DNA from: Streptomyces sp. V3I8 | Lineage (GTDB): Bacteria > Actinomycetota > Actinomycetes > Streptomycetales > Streptomycetaceae | Direction of reading: 5' to 3' | Length of the DNA stretch: 64,000 nucleotides | NCBI RefSeq assembly: GCF_030817535.1 | Contig: NZ_JAUSZL010000002.1 | Location: 7,502,001-7,566,000, forward strand | Part shown: positions 45,626 through 55,293 of the stretch, in pieces | How positions within the stretch are numbered: the first letter of the stretch is position 1 | How the letters are laid out: every line of letters begins with the position of its first letter | Notes under the pieces: model-generated | Database searches by the model: none | Told to the model about the DNA's origin: nothing | Seen by the model: the letters and a program-made list of their open reading frames with translations, nothing else | Made by a program: the position numbers and the translations under genes

Positions 45626-48091
45626 GTGGCGACGAGCGAGGAGAACGGTGTGGCGCGGCGGCAGCCCGACATGGCGGACGCCGCGGTGGTGCTGCTGGAC
45701 GCCCACGCGGCGGTCACCGGCTGGACCGCCGACGCCGAACGGCTGTTCGGCCACCGCGGGGCCGACGTCGTGGGCCGCCCGGTGGCCGGCCTGCTGCTGC
45801 CCGAGGACGCGGCGCGCCTGCCCGCCCTGACGGCCCGGTGCGCGCGGGACGGCGGCTGGAGCGGGCTCCTGGCGGTGCGCCACCGGGACGGGCATCCCGT
45901 CGTCGCCACCGTCCGGGTCCTCCCGGCCGGGGAGGCGGCGGACGGCCCGCCCCGCTGGGTGGCCCTGGCCGCCGACACGGCGGGCACCCCCGGCTGGCGC
46001 ATGAGCCGCGGGGCGCTGGAGCGGATGGCCGCGCACACACCGATCGGCATCGCCATGGTCGACGTCGACCTGCGGTTCGTCTGGTCGAACGCCGCGCTGG
46101 AACGGTTCGGCGGCGGGCCGGGGCGCGAGCGGATCGGCAAACGGCTCGCGGACATCCAGCCGGGCCTGGACGCGGAAGCCCTGGAAGGGGTGATGCGCCA
46201 GGTCCTGGCGACCGGCGAGAGCGTCGCCGGCTACGAGCACGTGGGCACGATCCGTTCGGCGCCCCACCGGCAGACCGCCCACGCCATGTCGTTCACCCGG
46301 CTCGACGACGACGCGGGCAGACCGCTCGGCGTGTACTACACGGTCGTGGACGTCACCGACCGCCACCGGGCCCGTGAGCGCCTCACCCTCCTGGACCAGG
46401 CGGGCGAGCGCATCGGCCGCACCCTGGACGTCACCCGGACCGCGCAGGAACTGGCCGACGTCGCGGTGCCGGGCCTCGCCGACCTCGTCACCGTCGACCT
46501 GCTGGAGACCGTCCTGGAGGGCGGCGAACTCGTCCCCGGACCGGTGGACGGGCCCGACGCCGCGCCGCTGCGCCGGGCCGCCCACCGGTCGGCCGACGAC
46601 ACGGCGGCACCCCCCGCCGGTGTCGGCCAGGTCGTCCGCTACCCCGCCGACGCGCCCCCGCTCACCGTCCTCACCAGCGGCGCGTCCTGGATCGAGGAGC
46701 GCCTCGACCCGCCGGCCGGGCGGTGGACCGCCGGCCCGCCCGGCGACGGGGCCGCCGCCTTCCCGGACCTCGGACTGCACACCGCGATGATCGTGCCCGT
46801 GCGGGCACGCGGCACCACGCTCGGCATCACCACGTTCTTCCGCCGCGGCCGCAAGGAGCCCTTCGACCGGGACGACCTGGCCCTGGCGGAGGAGTTCGTG
46901 GCGCGCGCCGCCCTGTGCCTGGACAACGCCCGCCGCTACACCCGCGAACGCGACGCCGCGCTGGTCCTGCAGCGTCACCTGCTGCCCCACCGGCTCCCCG
47001 AGCAGGACGCGATGGAGGTCGCGGCCTGCTACCGGCCCGCCGACGAACTGACCGGCCTCGGCGGGGACTGGTTCGACGTCATCCCGCTGTCGGGCGCCCG
47101 GGTCGCGCTCGTCGTGGGCGACGTCGTCGGGCACGGCATCGAGGCCGCCGCCGCCATGGGCCGGCTGCGGGCCGCCGTCCAGACCCTCGCCGACCTGGAC
47201 CTGCCGCCCGAGGAGGTGCTGGCCCACCTCGACGACCTGGTCGACCGGTCCGCGAGCGAGGACGGGCCCGGCACCCCGCTGCGCGCCGACGGCGTACGGG
47301 CCAGGGGCGCCAGTTGCCTCTACGCGGTGTACGACCCGGTCGGCGGCCGGTGCGCCATGGCCTCCGCCGGCCACGCCCTGCCCGCCGTGGTCGCCCCGGA
47401 CGGCACGGTGGACTTCCCCGGGCTGCCGCCGGGGCCCGGGCTGGGCATCGGCGGTCCGCCCTTCGAGGCGTTCGAACTGCGGCTCGCCGAGGGCAGCGTG
47501 CTCGCCCTGTTCACCGACGGCCTGCTCGCCGCCGAGGGCCCCGCGGGCCTGCGGGACGGCGCCGCCGACCGGGAGCGGCTGCGCCGCGCGCTCGAGCAGC
47601 CGGCCGCCGGGCTCGACGACCGCTGCCTGGCCGCGGTCGACGCCCTGGTCCCGGTGCGCCCGCCGGACGACGTGGTGCTGCTGCTGGCCCGCGCCCGCCG
47701 TCTGCCGGCGGACCGCATGGTGTCCTGGGAGCTGCCCGCCGACCCGGCCACGGTCGCCGAGGTCCGCAAACGGACCTCGCGGCAGCTGTGCGAGTGGGGT
47801 CTCGACGACCTGACCTTCACGACCGAACTCGTCGTCAGCGAGCTCGTCACCAACGCGATCCGGCACGCCACCGGGCCGATCACGCTGCGGCTGATCATGT
47901 CCAGGACCCTGGTCTGCGAGGTGTGGGACGCCAGCCCCACCGCCCCGCACCTGCGTCACCCGAAGACGACCGACGAGGGCGGCCGCGGCCTCTTCCTGAT
48001 CTCCCGCTGCACCCAGCGCTGGGGAACCCGCTACACCCAGGACGGCAAGATCATCTGGACGGAGCAGTCCCTCACGGGCCCGTCGGTCTGA
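45626..48091 (+). CDS. PAS/GAF/SpoIIE phosphatase with C-terminal HATPase domain
   Basis: An 821-aa soluble signalling protein. Two PAS-like domains (about 15-125 and 130-245) precede a GAF domain (about 260-430). A SpoIIE/PP2C phosphatase (about 450-670) follows with GGDWFD and VGDVVGHG supplying metal-binding aspartates. A C-terminal anti-sigma-type HATPase (about 690-815) has ELVTNAIRHA and GGRGLFLISR. Such proteins dephosphorylate anti-sigma-factor antagonists and may also phosphorylate them, tuning a stress sigma factor. GTG 45626 with GGAG 8 nt upstream; earlier in-frame starts lack this. Confidence 0.88.
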   Translation: MATSEENGVARRQPDMADAAVVLLDAHAAVTGWTADAERLFGHRGADVVGRPVAGLLLPEDAARLPALTARCARDGGWSGLLAVRHRDGHPVVATVRVLPAGEAADGPPRWVALAADTAGTPGWRMSRGALERMAAHTPIGIAMVDVDLRFVWSNAALERFGGGPGRERIGKRLADIQPGLDAEALEGVMRQVLATGESVAGYEHVGTIRSAPHRQTAHAMSFTRLDDDAGRPLGVYYTVVDVTDRHRARERLTLLDQAGERIGRTLDVTRTAQELADVAVPGLADLVTVDLLETVLEGGELVPGPVDGPDAAPLRRAAHRSADDTAAPPAGVGQVVRYPADAPPLTVLTSGASWIEERLDPPAGRWTAGPPGDGAAAFPDLGLHTAMIVPVRARGTTLGITTFFRRGRKEPFDRDDLALAEEFVARAALCLDNARRYTRERDAALVLQRHLLPHRLPEQDAMEVAACYRPADELTGLGGDWFDVIPLSGARVALVVGDVVGHGIEAAAAMGRLRAAVQTLADLDLPPEEVLAHLDDLVDRSASEDGPGTPLRADGVRARGASCLYAVYDPVGGRCAMASAGHALPAVVAPDGTVDFPGLPPGPGLGIGGPPFEAFELRLAEGSVLALFTDGLLAAEGPAGLRDGAADRERLRRALEQPAAGLDDRCLAAVDALVPVRPPDDVVLLLARARRLPADRMVSWELPADPATVAEVRKRTSRQLCEWGLDDLTFTTELVVSELVTNAIRHATGPITLRLIMSRTLVCEVWDASPTAPHLRHPKTTDEGGRGLFLISRCTQRWGTRYTQDGKIIWTEQSLTGPSV

Positions 48092-48279
48092 CCGCGGCGC
48101 CGGCGGGCGGCGGGGCCCGCTCTTCCGGTGGGGTCGAATGTGACGCCGTGTCAGTGGTGCCTCACGGTCTGTCAGGTCGCCCTGTCGCATAGTGCGTGCC
48201 GGAGGGCGAACCAGGACGGCCGCCCGCGCGCCCCGCGGTTCACCTCCTCGTGCCCGCACCCAACGAGGAGTGACACCTC

Positions 48280-50742
48280 ATGTCCGACACCGTGTCCCGG
48301 CGCTCCGTCCTGCGCCTGCTGGGCGGCGCGACCGCCGTCGCCCTCGCCGCCACCGCCGCCGGCCCCGCGCCCGCCCGGGCGGCCGTGCGCCGGCCGGCCG
48401 CGGGCCCCCGCGTCGAGGGCCTGCTCACCCGGCTCACCCTGGACGAGAAGATCTCCCTGCTGCACGGCGCCACCGACCCGAAGTCCCTCGGCCAGGCCGG
48501 CTACGTCCCCGGTGTACCGCGGCTGGGCATCCCGCCCCTGCGCCTCGCCGACGGCCCCGCCGGCGTCCGCGTCGGGCAGCGCGCCACCGCCCTGCCCGCA
48601 CCCGTCCTGCTCGCCTCCGCCTTCGACCCGGACCTCGCCCGCCGCTACGGCCGGGTCATCGGCCACGAGGGCCGCGCCCTCGGCCAGGACGTGCTGCTCT
48701 CCCCGATGGTCAACCTGGTCCGCACCCCCTACGCGGGCCGCAACTTCGAGACCTTCGGCGAGGACCCGCTGCTCTGCGCCGACCTCGTCGCCGAGGAGAT
48801 CAGGGGCATCCAGGAGGAGGGCCTCATCGCGACCGTCAAACACTTCGCGATGAACAACCAGGAGAAGGACCGCGAGAGCATCGACGTCCGGGTCGACGAG
48901 CAGACCCTCAACGAGGTCGAACTGCGCGGCTTCGAGGCCGCCGTCGGCGCCGGCGCCCGCGCGGCCATGGGCGCCTACAACAAGGTCAACGGCACCTACG
49001 CCTGTGAGAACAAGGAGCTCCTCACCGGCATCCTGCGCGACCGCTGGGGCTTCGAGGGCTGGGTGATGACCGACTGGTACGCCGCCCACAGCACCGTCGC
49101 CTCGCTCGCCGCGGGCCTCGACATGGAGATGCCGAACGGCAGGTACTTCGGGGCCGCGCTCAGGACGGCGGTGCACGACGGCGGCGTCCCCGAGGAGTAC
49201 GTCGACCGGTCCGTACGCCGTGTCCTCACCGCGATGGACGACTTCGGCCTGCTCGACGGCAGCGCCCCGCCCCGGCCCCGGCGGGACCCGGCGGCGGGCG
49301 CGGCCGTCGCCCTGGAGGTCGCCAAGGCGGGCGCGACCCTCCTGCACAACCGGAACGGCGCGCTCCCCCTGACCGGCGAGGCCGCCCGCAGCATCGCCGT
49401 CGTCGGCCCCACCGGTGCCGTGCCGTTCGTCAGCGGCGGCGGCAGCGCCCACGTCGTCCCCGACCACGCCGACAGCCCGCTGGAAGCCATCAGGTCCCGC
49501 GCCGGACAGGGCGCCCGGGTGTCGTACGCGCTCGGCGAGGACCTCTACGGCAAGCCCCTGCCGAAGAACGCGCTCTCGGCGGGCATCACCCCCGAGGCCC
49601 AGCGGGTCGGCGCCGGCAGGACCTGGACGTACGACGGCACGCTCACCGTCGAGGACGACGACGAGTGGACCTTCGTCATCCACTACTCCGGTACGCGGCC
49701 CCGGGTGCTCCTCGACGGGACCGAACTCTTCCCGGTGGCGGCCGGGCTCGCCGAACGGTTCGCCGGCGGACTCGTGCCGACTGCACCCGACGGCCTCGAC
49801 GTGCGCCGCAGGACGCTGGACCTGGCGGCGGGCGGGCACCGCATCGAGATCACCGCGCGGGGCGGCGCCGCGGGGCAGACGTTCCGGCTGCGGCGCGTCA
49901 CCGGCGCGACCCGCGCCCAGGACGTGGCCGAGGCGGTCGGGGCCGCGAGCGCCGCGCACAGCGTCGTCCTCTTCGCCTACGAGGACGCCACCGAGAACCA
50001 GGACCGCACGACCCTCGCGCTGCCCGGCCACCAGAACCGGCTGATCGAGGCGGTGACGGCGGCGAACCCGCGCACGACCGTCGTCCTCAACACCTCGTCC
50101 TCCACCTCGATGCCGTGGCTGGAGCGCACCGCCGCCGTGCTGCAGATGTACTACCCGGGCCAGGAGGGCGCGGCGGCCACCGCCGCCGTCCTGTTCGGCG
50201 ACTGCGACCCCGGCGGACGGCTCACCCAGACCTTCCCGGCCGACGACGACAGCCACCCCGTCGCCGGCGAACCCCTGCGCTACCCGGGCGTCGACGGCGT
50301 CGAGGAGTACTCGGAAGGCATCCACGCGGGCCACCGCTGGTACGACGCCCAGGGCGTACGGCCGCTGTTCCCGTTCGGGCACGGGCTCTCGTACACCTCC
50401 TTCGTCCACGAGGACCTGACGGTGGAGCGGACCGGGGACGGCCTGGACGTGACCTTCACCGTGCGCAACACCGGGCGCCGGCCCGGCATCGACATCCCGC
50501 AGGTCTACCTGGGCCCCTCGCCCGACCTGCGGGTCGAGCGGGCCGTCCGGGTCCTGGGCGGCTACCGGCGGCTCGCCCTCGCGGCGGGGCGATCGCGCAG
50601 GATCACCGTGCGCGTCGACGAACGCACCCTCTCCTCCTGGGACCCGCGCCGGCACGGCTGGGTGCTCGGCACCGGGCGGCGGACCGTGTGGGTCGGCGCC
50701 TCGTCCCGTGACCTGCGGCTGCGTACGACGGTCGCCGTGTGA
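48280..50742 (+). CDS. Secreted glycoside hydrolase family 3 beta-glucosidase with PA14 domain
   Basis: An 820-aa enzyme exported by the Tat route (SRRSVLRLLGG, likely cleavage after ARA near residue 34). The GH3 N-domain has KHFAMNNQE and the nucleophile D265 in GWVMTDW. The C-domain follows, with a PA14-like insertion (about 445-540) and a terminal fibronectin III-like domain. It would release glucose or related units from beta-glycosides outside the cell. No transporter gene adjoins it. Confidence 0.9.
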   Translation: MSDTVSRRSVLRLLGGATAVALAATAAGPAPARAAVRRPAAGPRVEGLLTRLTLDEKISLLHGATDPKSLGQAGYVPGVPRLGIPPLRLADGPAGVRVGQRATALPAPVLLASAFDPDLARRYGRVIGHEGRALGQDVLLSPMVNLVRTPYAGRNFETFGEDPLLCADLVAEEIRGIQEEGLIATVKHFAMNNQEKDRESIDVRVDEQTLNEVELRGFEAAVGAGARAAMGAYNKVNGTYACENKELLTGILRDRWGFEGWVMTDWYAAHSTVASLAAGLDMEMPNGRYFGAALRTAVHDGGVPEEYVDRSVRRVLTAMDDFGLLDGSAPPRPRRDPAAGAAVALEVAKAGATLLHNRNGALPLTGEAARSIAVVGPTGAVPFVSGGGSAHVVPDHADSPLEAIRSRAGQGARVSYALGEDLYGKPLPKNALSAGITPEAQRVGAGRTWTYDGTLTVEDDDEWTFVIHYSGTRPRVLLDGTELFPVAAGLAERFAGGLVPTAPDGLDVRRRTLDLAAGGHRIEITARGGAAGQTFRLRRVTGATRAQDVAEAVGAASAAHSVVLFAYEDATENQDRTTLALPGHQNRLIEAVTAANPRTTVVLNTSSSTSMPWLERTAAVLQMYYPGQEGAAATAAVLFGDCDPGGRLTQTFPADDDSHPVAGEPLRYPGVDGVEEYSEGIHAGHRWYDAQGVRPLFPFGHGLSYTSFVHEDLTVERTGDGLDVTFTVRNTGRRPGIDIPQVYLGPSPDLRVERAVRVLGGYRRLALAAGRSRRITVRVDERTLSSWDPRRHGWVLGTGRRTVWVGASSRDLRLRTTVAV

Positions 50743-50785
50743 GGGGCCGACGGGGCGCCGGGCCGTCCGGGTGAGCGGGTAGGCT

Positions 50786-50819
50786 GCCCGGCGTGCGCGC
50801 GAGCGAGCGCACGCCGGGC
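50786..50819. terminator. Terminator after the beta-glucosidase gene
   Basis: GCCCGGCGTGCGC and GCGCACGCCGGGC form a perfect 13-bp stem with an 8-nt loop, 44 bp after the stop and 39 bp before the DedA start region. Confidence 0.78.
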
Positions 50820-50857
50820 CCGGCCCGGTCCGTGGTGAATTTCGGGAGGAGCCGGCG

Positions 50858-51508
50858 TTGCACGTCCAGGAGTGGCTAGAGACCGTGCCTGCGGTCAGCA
50901 TCTACGCGCTGGTGGGCCTGGTCATCGGCCTGGAGAGCCTGGGCATCCCGCTGCCGGGCGAGATCATCCTCGTCTCCTCGGCGCTGCTCGCCTCCCAGCA
51001 CGGTGACATCAACCCCGTCGTCCTCGGCGCCTGCGCGACCGCCGGCGCGATCATCGGGGACTCCATCGGGTACGCCATCGGCCGCAAGGGCGGACGCCCG
51101 CTGCTGACCTGGCTGGGCGCGAAGTTCCCCCGGCACTTCAGCGAGGGCCATGTCGCCACCGCCGAGCGGTCCTTCGAGAAGTGGGGCATGTGGGCCGTCT
51201 TCTTCGGCCGCTTCATCGCCCTGTTGCGCATCTTCGCGGGCCCGCTCGCGGGTGTGCTGCGCATGCCGTACTGGAAGTTCCTGATCGCCAACGTGCTCGG
51301 CGGCGTCATCTGGGCGGGCGGCACCACCGCGGTCATCTACTACGTGGGTGTGGTCGCCGAGTCCTGGCTCAAGCGCTTCTCCTGGCTCGGCCTGGTGGCC
51401 GCGGTCCTCATCGGCCTGGCCTCCATGCTGATCATGAAGCGCAAGGCGAAGAGGATGACAGCGGAAAAAGAGGCCGAGGGAGCCACGCCGGACCCGGTGA
51501 CCCCGTAG
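50858..51508 (+). CDS. DedA family membrane protein
   Basis: A 216-aa protein with about five helices. GLVIGLESLGIPLPGEIILVSSALLAS, GDSIGYAIGRKGGRP and FFGRFIALLRIFAGPLAGVLRMPYWKFL are DedA signatures, including the acidic and Arg residues thought to couple to protons. Recent work links the family to undecaprenyl phosphate or phospholipid flipping. The start is a TTG at 50858 with GGGAGGA 7 nt upstream. Confidence 0.9.
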   Translation: MHVQEWLETVPAVSIYALVGLVIGLESLGIPLPGEIILVSSALLASQHGDINPVVLGACATAGAIIGDSIGYAIGRKGGRPLLTWLGAKFPRHFSEGHVATAERSFEKWGMWAVFFGRFIALLRIFAGPLAGVLRMPYWKFLIANVLGGVIWAGGTTAVIYYVGVVAESWLKRFSWLGLVAAVLIGLASMLIMKRKAKRMTAEKEAEGATPDPVTP

Positions 51509-51540
51509 CCCCGTAGCCCCGTAGCCCCGTAGCCCCGTAA
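51501..51540. repeat. Five 8-bp tandem repeats (CCCCGTAG)
   Basis: Four CCCCGTAG units and a final CCCCGTAA run directly on from the DedA stop codon, which lies in the first unit. They are probably a slippage-prone repeat. Confidence 0.85.
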
Positions 51541-51606
51541 AGGGTGCGGGGAACTGCGCGATCAGCCACCACGGACCCGCACCCGCACCACGGACCCGCA
51601 CCCGCC
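51541..51606. repeat. Dispersed intergenic repeat with internal 19-bp duplication
   Basis: GCGGGGAACTGCGCGATCAG is the kind of intergenic sequence repeated many times in Streptomyces genomes. It is followed by CCACGGACCCGCACCCGCA, repeated almost twice. It separates convergent genes and may act as a transcript end. Confidence 0.55.
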
Positions 51607-51622
51607 GAGCAACCCTCCGCGG

Positions 51623-52153
51623 CTACCCCTCGTGCGCCGCCCGATGGGCCGCGGCCAGCTCCACGTAGAACACCCCGTTCAGGGAGACACCCTCCCGCTC
51701 CTCCTGGGTGAGCTCCCGCTTGACCTTCGCGGGGACACCTGCGACGAGCGACCCGGGCGGGACCCGCATCCCCTGCGGCACGAGCGCCTGCGCGGCGACG
51801 AGCGACCCCGCCCCGATCACCGCCCCGTTGAGGACGGTCGCCCCCATCCCGATCAGGCAGTCGTCCTCGACCGTGGCCCCGTGCAGCACCGCGTTGTGCC
51901 CGACGGACACCCGCTCCCCGACGGTGACCGGAAAACCCGGGTCGACATGGAGCGTGCAGTTGTCCTGCACGTTGCTGTCCGCGCCGACGACGATCGGCCC
52001 GGCGTCGGCACGCAGCACCGCGCCGTACCAGACACTCGCGCCCCGGCCCAGAGTGACCTCGCCGATCACCACGGACGTGGGCGACACGAACGCCGCCGGA
52101 TCCACCTGCGGATCCTTGCCGCCGAACCCCATGACCAGCGCCTCTGTGCCCAT
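51623..52153 (-). CDS. Gamma-class carbonic anhydrase family protein
   Basis: A 176-aa left-handed beta-helix protein made of hexapeptide repeats. The zinc histidines are recognisable in NCTLHV, VGHNAV and VLHGATV, as in CamH/YrdA-type proteins. It either hydrates CO2 or has a related zinc or scaffold role; catalytic loop residues of archaeal Cam are not all present. The ATG at 52153 has GAGGAG a short way upstream. Confidence 0.85.
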   Translation of the reverse strand: MGTEALVMGFGGKDPQVDPAAFVSPTSVVIGEVTLGRGASVWYGAVLRADAGPIVVGADSNVQDNCTLHVDPGFPVTVGERVSVGHNAVLHGATVEDDCLIGMGATVLNGAVIGAGSLVAAQALVPQGMRVPPGSLVAGVPAKVKRELTQEEREGVSLNGVFYVELAAAHRAAHEG

Positions 52154-52320
52154 CACCGTCTCCTCGTCGTCGGTACACCGGCACGGTAGGCGATGGCCCG
52201 TCCGCACGGCCCGCCGGGTCCGTGCCGCGGCCGGTGTCACCCGCCCCGGGCGAGGCGCGAAGGGCCCGGTGCGAACAGGGTGGGATGCCGGCAGTTCCCC
52301 GGGGGCAGGAAGGCACGCGC

Positions 52321-54600
52321 ATGGGATTCACCCGGCTCGCCAGGTCGTTGACGGGCCGCGTCGGCCGGCAGCTCGTGAGCGTGAGCATCCTCGACATGGC
52401 GACCCGGCTCGCGGCGCAGGCCTTCCTTGCCGCGCTGCCGCTGCTCCTGGCGGTCGCGTCCTTCACCCCGCCCGTGGTGCGCCGGGAACTCGTGGCGACC
52501 CTGCGCCTCCAGCTGGGGTCCTCGGGACCCGTCCTGACCCAGGTCGACGAGGTCTACCGGGGCGGCGGGGCGACGGATACCTGGGGCGCGGTCGGGGTGC
52601 TCGTGGCGCTGCTGTCCGCGACGGCCCTCAGCCGGGCCCTGCAACGGCTGTGCGAGCGCTCCTGGCACCTGCCGCGCTCCGGGCTGCGCACGGTGGCGTG
52701 GCGCTGGGCGGTGTGGCTCCTCGTCTGGATCACGGTGCTGGTGCTGCAGGGAACGCTGCGCGACGGGTTCGGCGCCGGTCCCGCGCTGGGAGTTCCCCTG
52801 CAGCTCGCCGCCTCGGTCCTGATGTGGTGGTGGACGCAGCACCTGCTGCTGGGCGGCCGGGTGGCCTGGCCGCCGCTGCTGCCGGGCGCGCTGCTCACCG
52901 GCGTCGGCGTCGTCGTGTTCTCCTCCCTGTCCGGGATCTGGCTGCCGCGTTCGCTGAGTCTGAGCGTGGCGCGGTACGGGCAGCTCGGCTCGGTCTTCAC
53001 CGTGCTGACGTGGCTCATCGGCTTCTTCGCGATCGTCGCCGGCGGGATCGCCGTCGGGTACGTCCTGGCCCACGACGACCTCCTCAGGACCAGGCTCGGC
53101 CTGCCCGACACCCCGCCGCGGGCAGAGCCCCCGCCCGAGCGCACCGAGCGCACCGAGCGCACCGAGCGCACCGAGCGCACCGGGGACGCCGTGCCGCCGC
53201 CCGCCGCGCACGCCGCCGGATCGCCCACCGGATCCCCTGCCGGGGGTGATGCGCCGCGCCGGACCGCGAACGATCATGACCCCATGGAACCCACTACGAG
53301 GGGACAGCGGTGGTCGGCGCGCGCGTCGCTGACGGCCGCCGCGGCGGCGATGCTGGTGCTGGGCGTGTTCGCCGGACTGCGGACCTTCGCCCTGCTGGGT
53401 GTGGGACTCATCGGTCTGGCGGTCACGGCCGCGGCGCTCTGGTGGGTGCTCACCCGCCGGAGCGTGTGGCGCCTGCTCGCCGGCGTGCTGGCCCTCGCCG
53501 CCCCGGTGTGGATCGTCGTCGCGTACACCAGGGCGCATCTGGCGTGGGTCGTCGTCCTGGCCGGGGCGCTGTCGCTGGTCGCGGTGGCCGCGGGCCGGCA
53601 TGCCCTCCTGCGCTCCGACGGACCGGCCCGGACGTCGGAACACCCCGCCCCGCGGGTCCGGCACCCCGTGCTGATCATGAATCCGCGCTCGGGCGGCGGC
53701 AAGGTGGGGCGGTTCGGGCTGCGCGAGAAGGCCGAGGCACTGGGCGCGCGGGTGCTGCTCCTGGAAGGGCCCGGCGAGACCGACGTGACCGAACTGGCGC
53801 GCGCGGCCGCGGCCCGGGGCGCCGATCTGCTCGGGGTCGCGGGCGGGGACGGCACCCAGGCGCTGGTCGCCGACGTCGCCGCGTCGCTCGGCCTCCCGTT
53901 CCTCGTCGTGCCCGCCGGTACCCACAACCACTTCGCCCTCGACCTCGGCCTGGACCGCGCGGATCCGGCGAAGGCGCTGGACGCCCTGCGCGACGGGGTG
54001 CTGCTCCGCGTCGACCTCGGCCGGGCGGGCTCGCACCCCTTCGTCAACAACGTGTCGTTCGGGGCCTACGCCGAGGTGGTGCAGAGCCCGTCCTACCGCG
54101 ACGGCAAGACCCGTACGACCCTGGAACTCCTCCCCGGCCTGCTCGTGGGGCACCGGGGTGCGCGCCTCGCCGCCCGGGCGGGCGACACGGCGCTGAGCGA
54201 GTCGCAGGCACTGCTGGTGAGCAACAACCCGTACGGCACGGGTGACATCGCGGGTCTCGGGCGCCGGGCCCGCATGGACGGCGGGGAGCTGGGGGTCGTC
54301 GGCGTCAAGGTGAGCGGCGCCGCCCAGGCCGCCGGCCTGCTGCGCGGGCGCCGGGCCACCGGTCTGACCCGGGTGACCGCCCGGGAAGTGATCGTCGACG
54401 CGGACCGGGAGCGGATCCCCGTCGGCGTCGACGGCGAGGCACTGCTCCTGAGCGTCCCCGTGCGCTGCGAGGCGCGGCCGGGCGCGCTGTCCGTGCTGGT
54501 GCCGCGCGACCGCCCGGGGACCCCCCGGGCGGTGCCGCGGCTCGACTGGCGCCGGATCGCGCGGCTGGCCCTGCCGACGGCCCCGGGCCGTGCCCGGTGA
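52321..54600 (+). CDS. YihY/BrkB-like membrane protein fused to diacylglycerol-kinase domain
   Basis: One uninterrupted 759-aa reading frame. Residues 1 to about 270 are a YihY/BrkB-type membrane domain of about six helices. Residues about 275-295 are a linker with five ERT repeats. From about 322 a second part starts at an internal Met, with three to four helices and then a lipid/diacylglycerol-kinase catalytic domain (MNPRSGGGK, GVAGGDGTQAL, PAGTHNHFALDLGL, NNVSFGAY). In relatives these are, as I recall, usually separate genes. The fusion is read directly; internal initiation at ATG 53284 remains possible. ATG 52321 has AGGAAGG upstream. Confidence 0.8.
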   Translation: MGFTRLARSLTGRVGRQLVSVSILDMATRLAAQAFLAALPLLLAVASFTPPVVRRELVATLRLQLGSSGPVLTQVDEVYRGGGATDTWGAVGVLVALLSATALSRALQRLCERSWHLPRSGLRTVAWRWAVWLLVWITVLVLQGTLRDGFGAGPALGVPLQLAASVLMWWWTQHLLLGGRVAWPPLLPGALLTGVGVVVFSSLSGIWLPRSLSLSVARYGQLGSVFTVLTWLIGFFAIVAGGIAVGYVLAHDDLLRTRLGLPDTPPRAEPPPERTERTERTERTERTGDAVPPPAAHAAGSPTGSPAGGDAPRRTANDHDPMEPTTRGQRWSARASLTAAAAAMLVLGVFAGLRTFALLGVGLIGLAVTAAALWWVLTRRSVWRLLAGVLALAAPVWIVVAYTRAHLAWVVVLAGALSLVAVAAGRHALLRSDGPARTSEHPAPRVRHPVLIMNPRSGGGKVGRFGLREKAEALGARVLLLEGPGETDVTELARAAAARGADLLGVAGGDGTQALVADVAASLGLPFLVVPAGTHNHFALDLGLDRADPAKALDALRDGVLLRVDLGRAGSHPFVNNVSFGAYAEVVQSPSYRDGKTRTTLELLPGLLVGHRGARLAARAGDTALSESQALLVSNNPYGTGDIAGLGRRARMDGGELGVVGVKVSGAAQAAGLLRGRRATGLTRVTAREVIVDADRERIPVGVDGEALLLSVPVRCEARPGALSVLVPRDRPGTPRAVPRLDWRRIARLALPTAPGRAR
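53137..53181 (+). repeat. Five 9-bp tandem repeats encoding Glu-Arg-Thr
   Basis: GAGCGCACC occurs five times in a row inside the linker of the membrane/kinase fusion. The copies are identical, suggesting recent slippage. The unit is three codons, so copy-number change keeps the frame. Confidence 0.9.
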
Positions 54601-54635
54601 ACGGGCGCCACGGCGCACCGGGGCCGCGGTGGCGA

Positions 54636-55097
54636 TTACAGCGGCGCGCCGTAGACCTTGTGGGCCTGGGCCTGGCCGTAGGTGGCCAGGGACCAGATGA
54701 TCAGCACGTCGAACGCGATGATCAGGATCGACCAGACCGGGTAGTACGGGGTGAAGAGGAAGTTCTCCAGCGCGCTCAGCGCGGCGACCGTGATACCGAC
54801 GACGCGCGCCCACGTCCGGCCCTTGAACACGGTGAAGGCGGCGGCCAGGACGACGATCCCGGAGATCAGGTGGACCCAGCCCCACACATTGATGTCGAGG
54901 TCGTACGGATAGTCGTTCGACCGCGTGTAGAAGTTGTCCTCCATCAGCGCGCCCATACCGACGAACACCTGGTACGCGCCCACGATCGCCATCATGCAGA
55001 CGGCGAAGACGACCCCGCCGACCATCAGCGGCTTGATCCGGGGTTCCGGCGGGGAAGAGCCGCGCCGGGGCTGTCCTGTGGATGTCTGCTCGGCCAT
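54636..55097 (-). CDS. Four-helix membrane protein of unknown function
   Basis: A 153-aa protein. After a short polar N-terminus come four hydrophobic segments, with WGWVHLISGIVVLAAAFTVF and RVVGITVAALSALENFLF in the middle. The family is widespread in Streptomyces, annotated only as membrane protein. It is convergent with the kinase fusion gene. No enzymatic motif seen. Confidence 0.75.
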   Translation of the reverse strand: MAEQTSTGQPRRGSSPPEPRIKPLMVGGVVFAVCMMAIVGAYQVFVGMGALMEDNFYTRSNDYPYDLDINVWGWVHLISGIVVLAAAFTVFKGRTWARVVGITVAALSALENFLFTPYYPVWSILIIAFDVLIIWSLATYGQAQAHKVYGAPL

Positions 55098-55293
55098 GTC
55101 GAGTACCTCCGTCTCGGGGGAAGGAGCATCCCGCCGGTACGCGGGCCGGAGCCTCACCCGCCGTGGATGAGTCTCGGTGCGTGTGTGCGCACGAGGCCGG
55201 CCGCCTCCGTCACCCACCCTGTGTGAGGTGCGGACGACGCGGTTCCTGGAAAGGTCGGAACGACCCCGGCTGCGGCGGCGGAGGTGGTGCGTC

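Noticed and set aside
45383..48259. Leftward open frame antisense to the SpoIIE-type gene
   Set aside because: Shadow of a gene with clear phosphatase and HATPase motifs on the plus strand.
52222..52320. Earlier start for the membrane/kinase fusion
   Set aside because: The extra 33 residues have no membrane or family similarity, and ATG 52321 has its own AGGAAGG signal.
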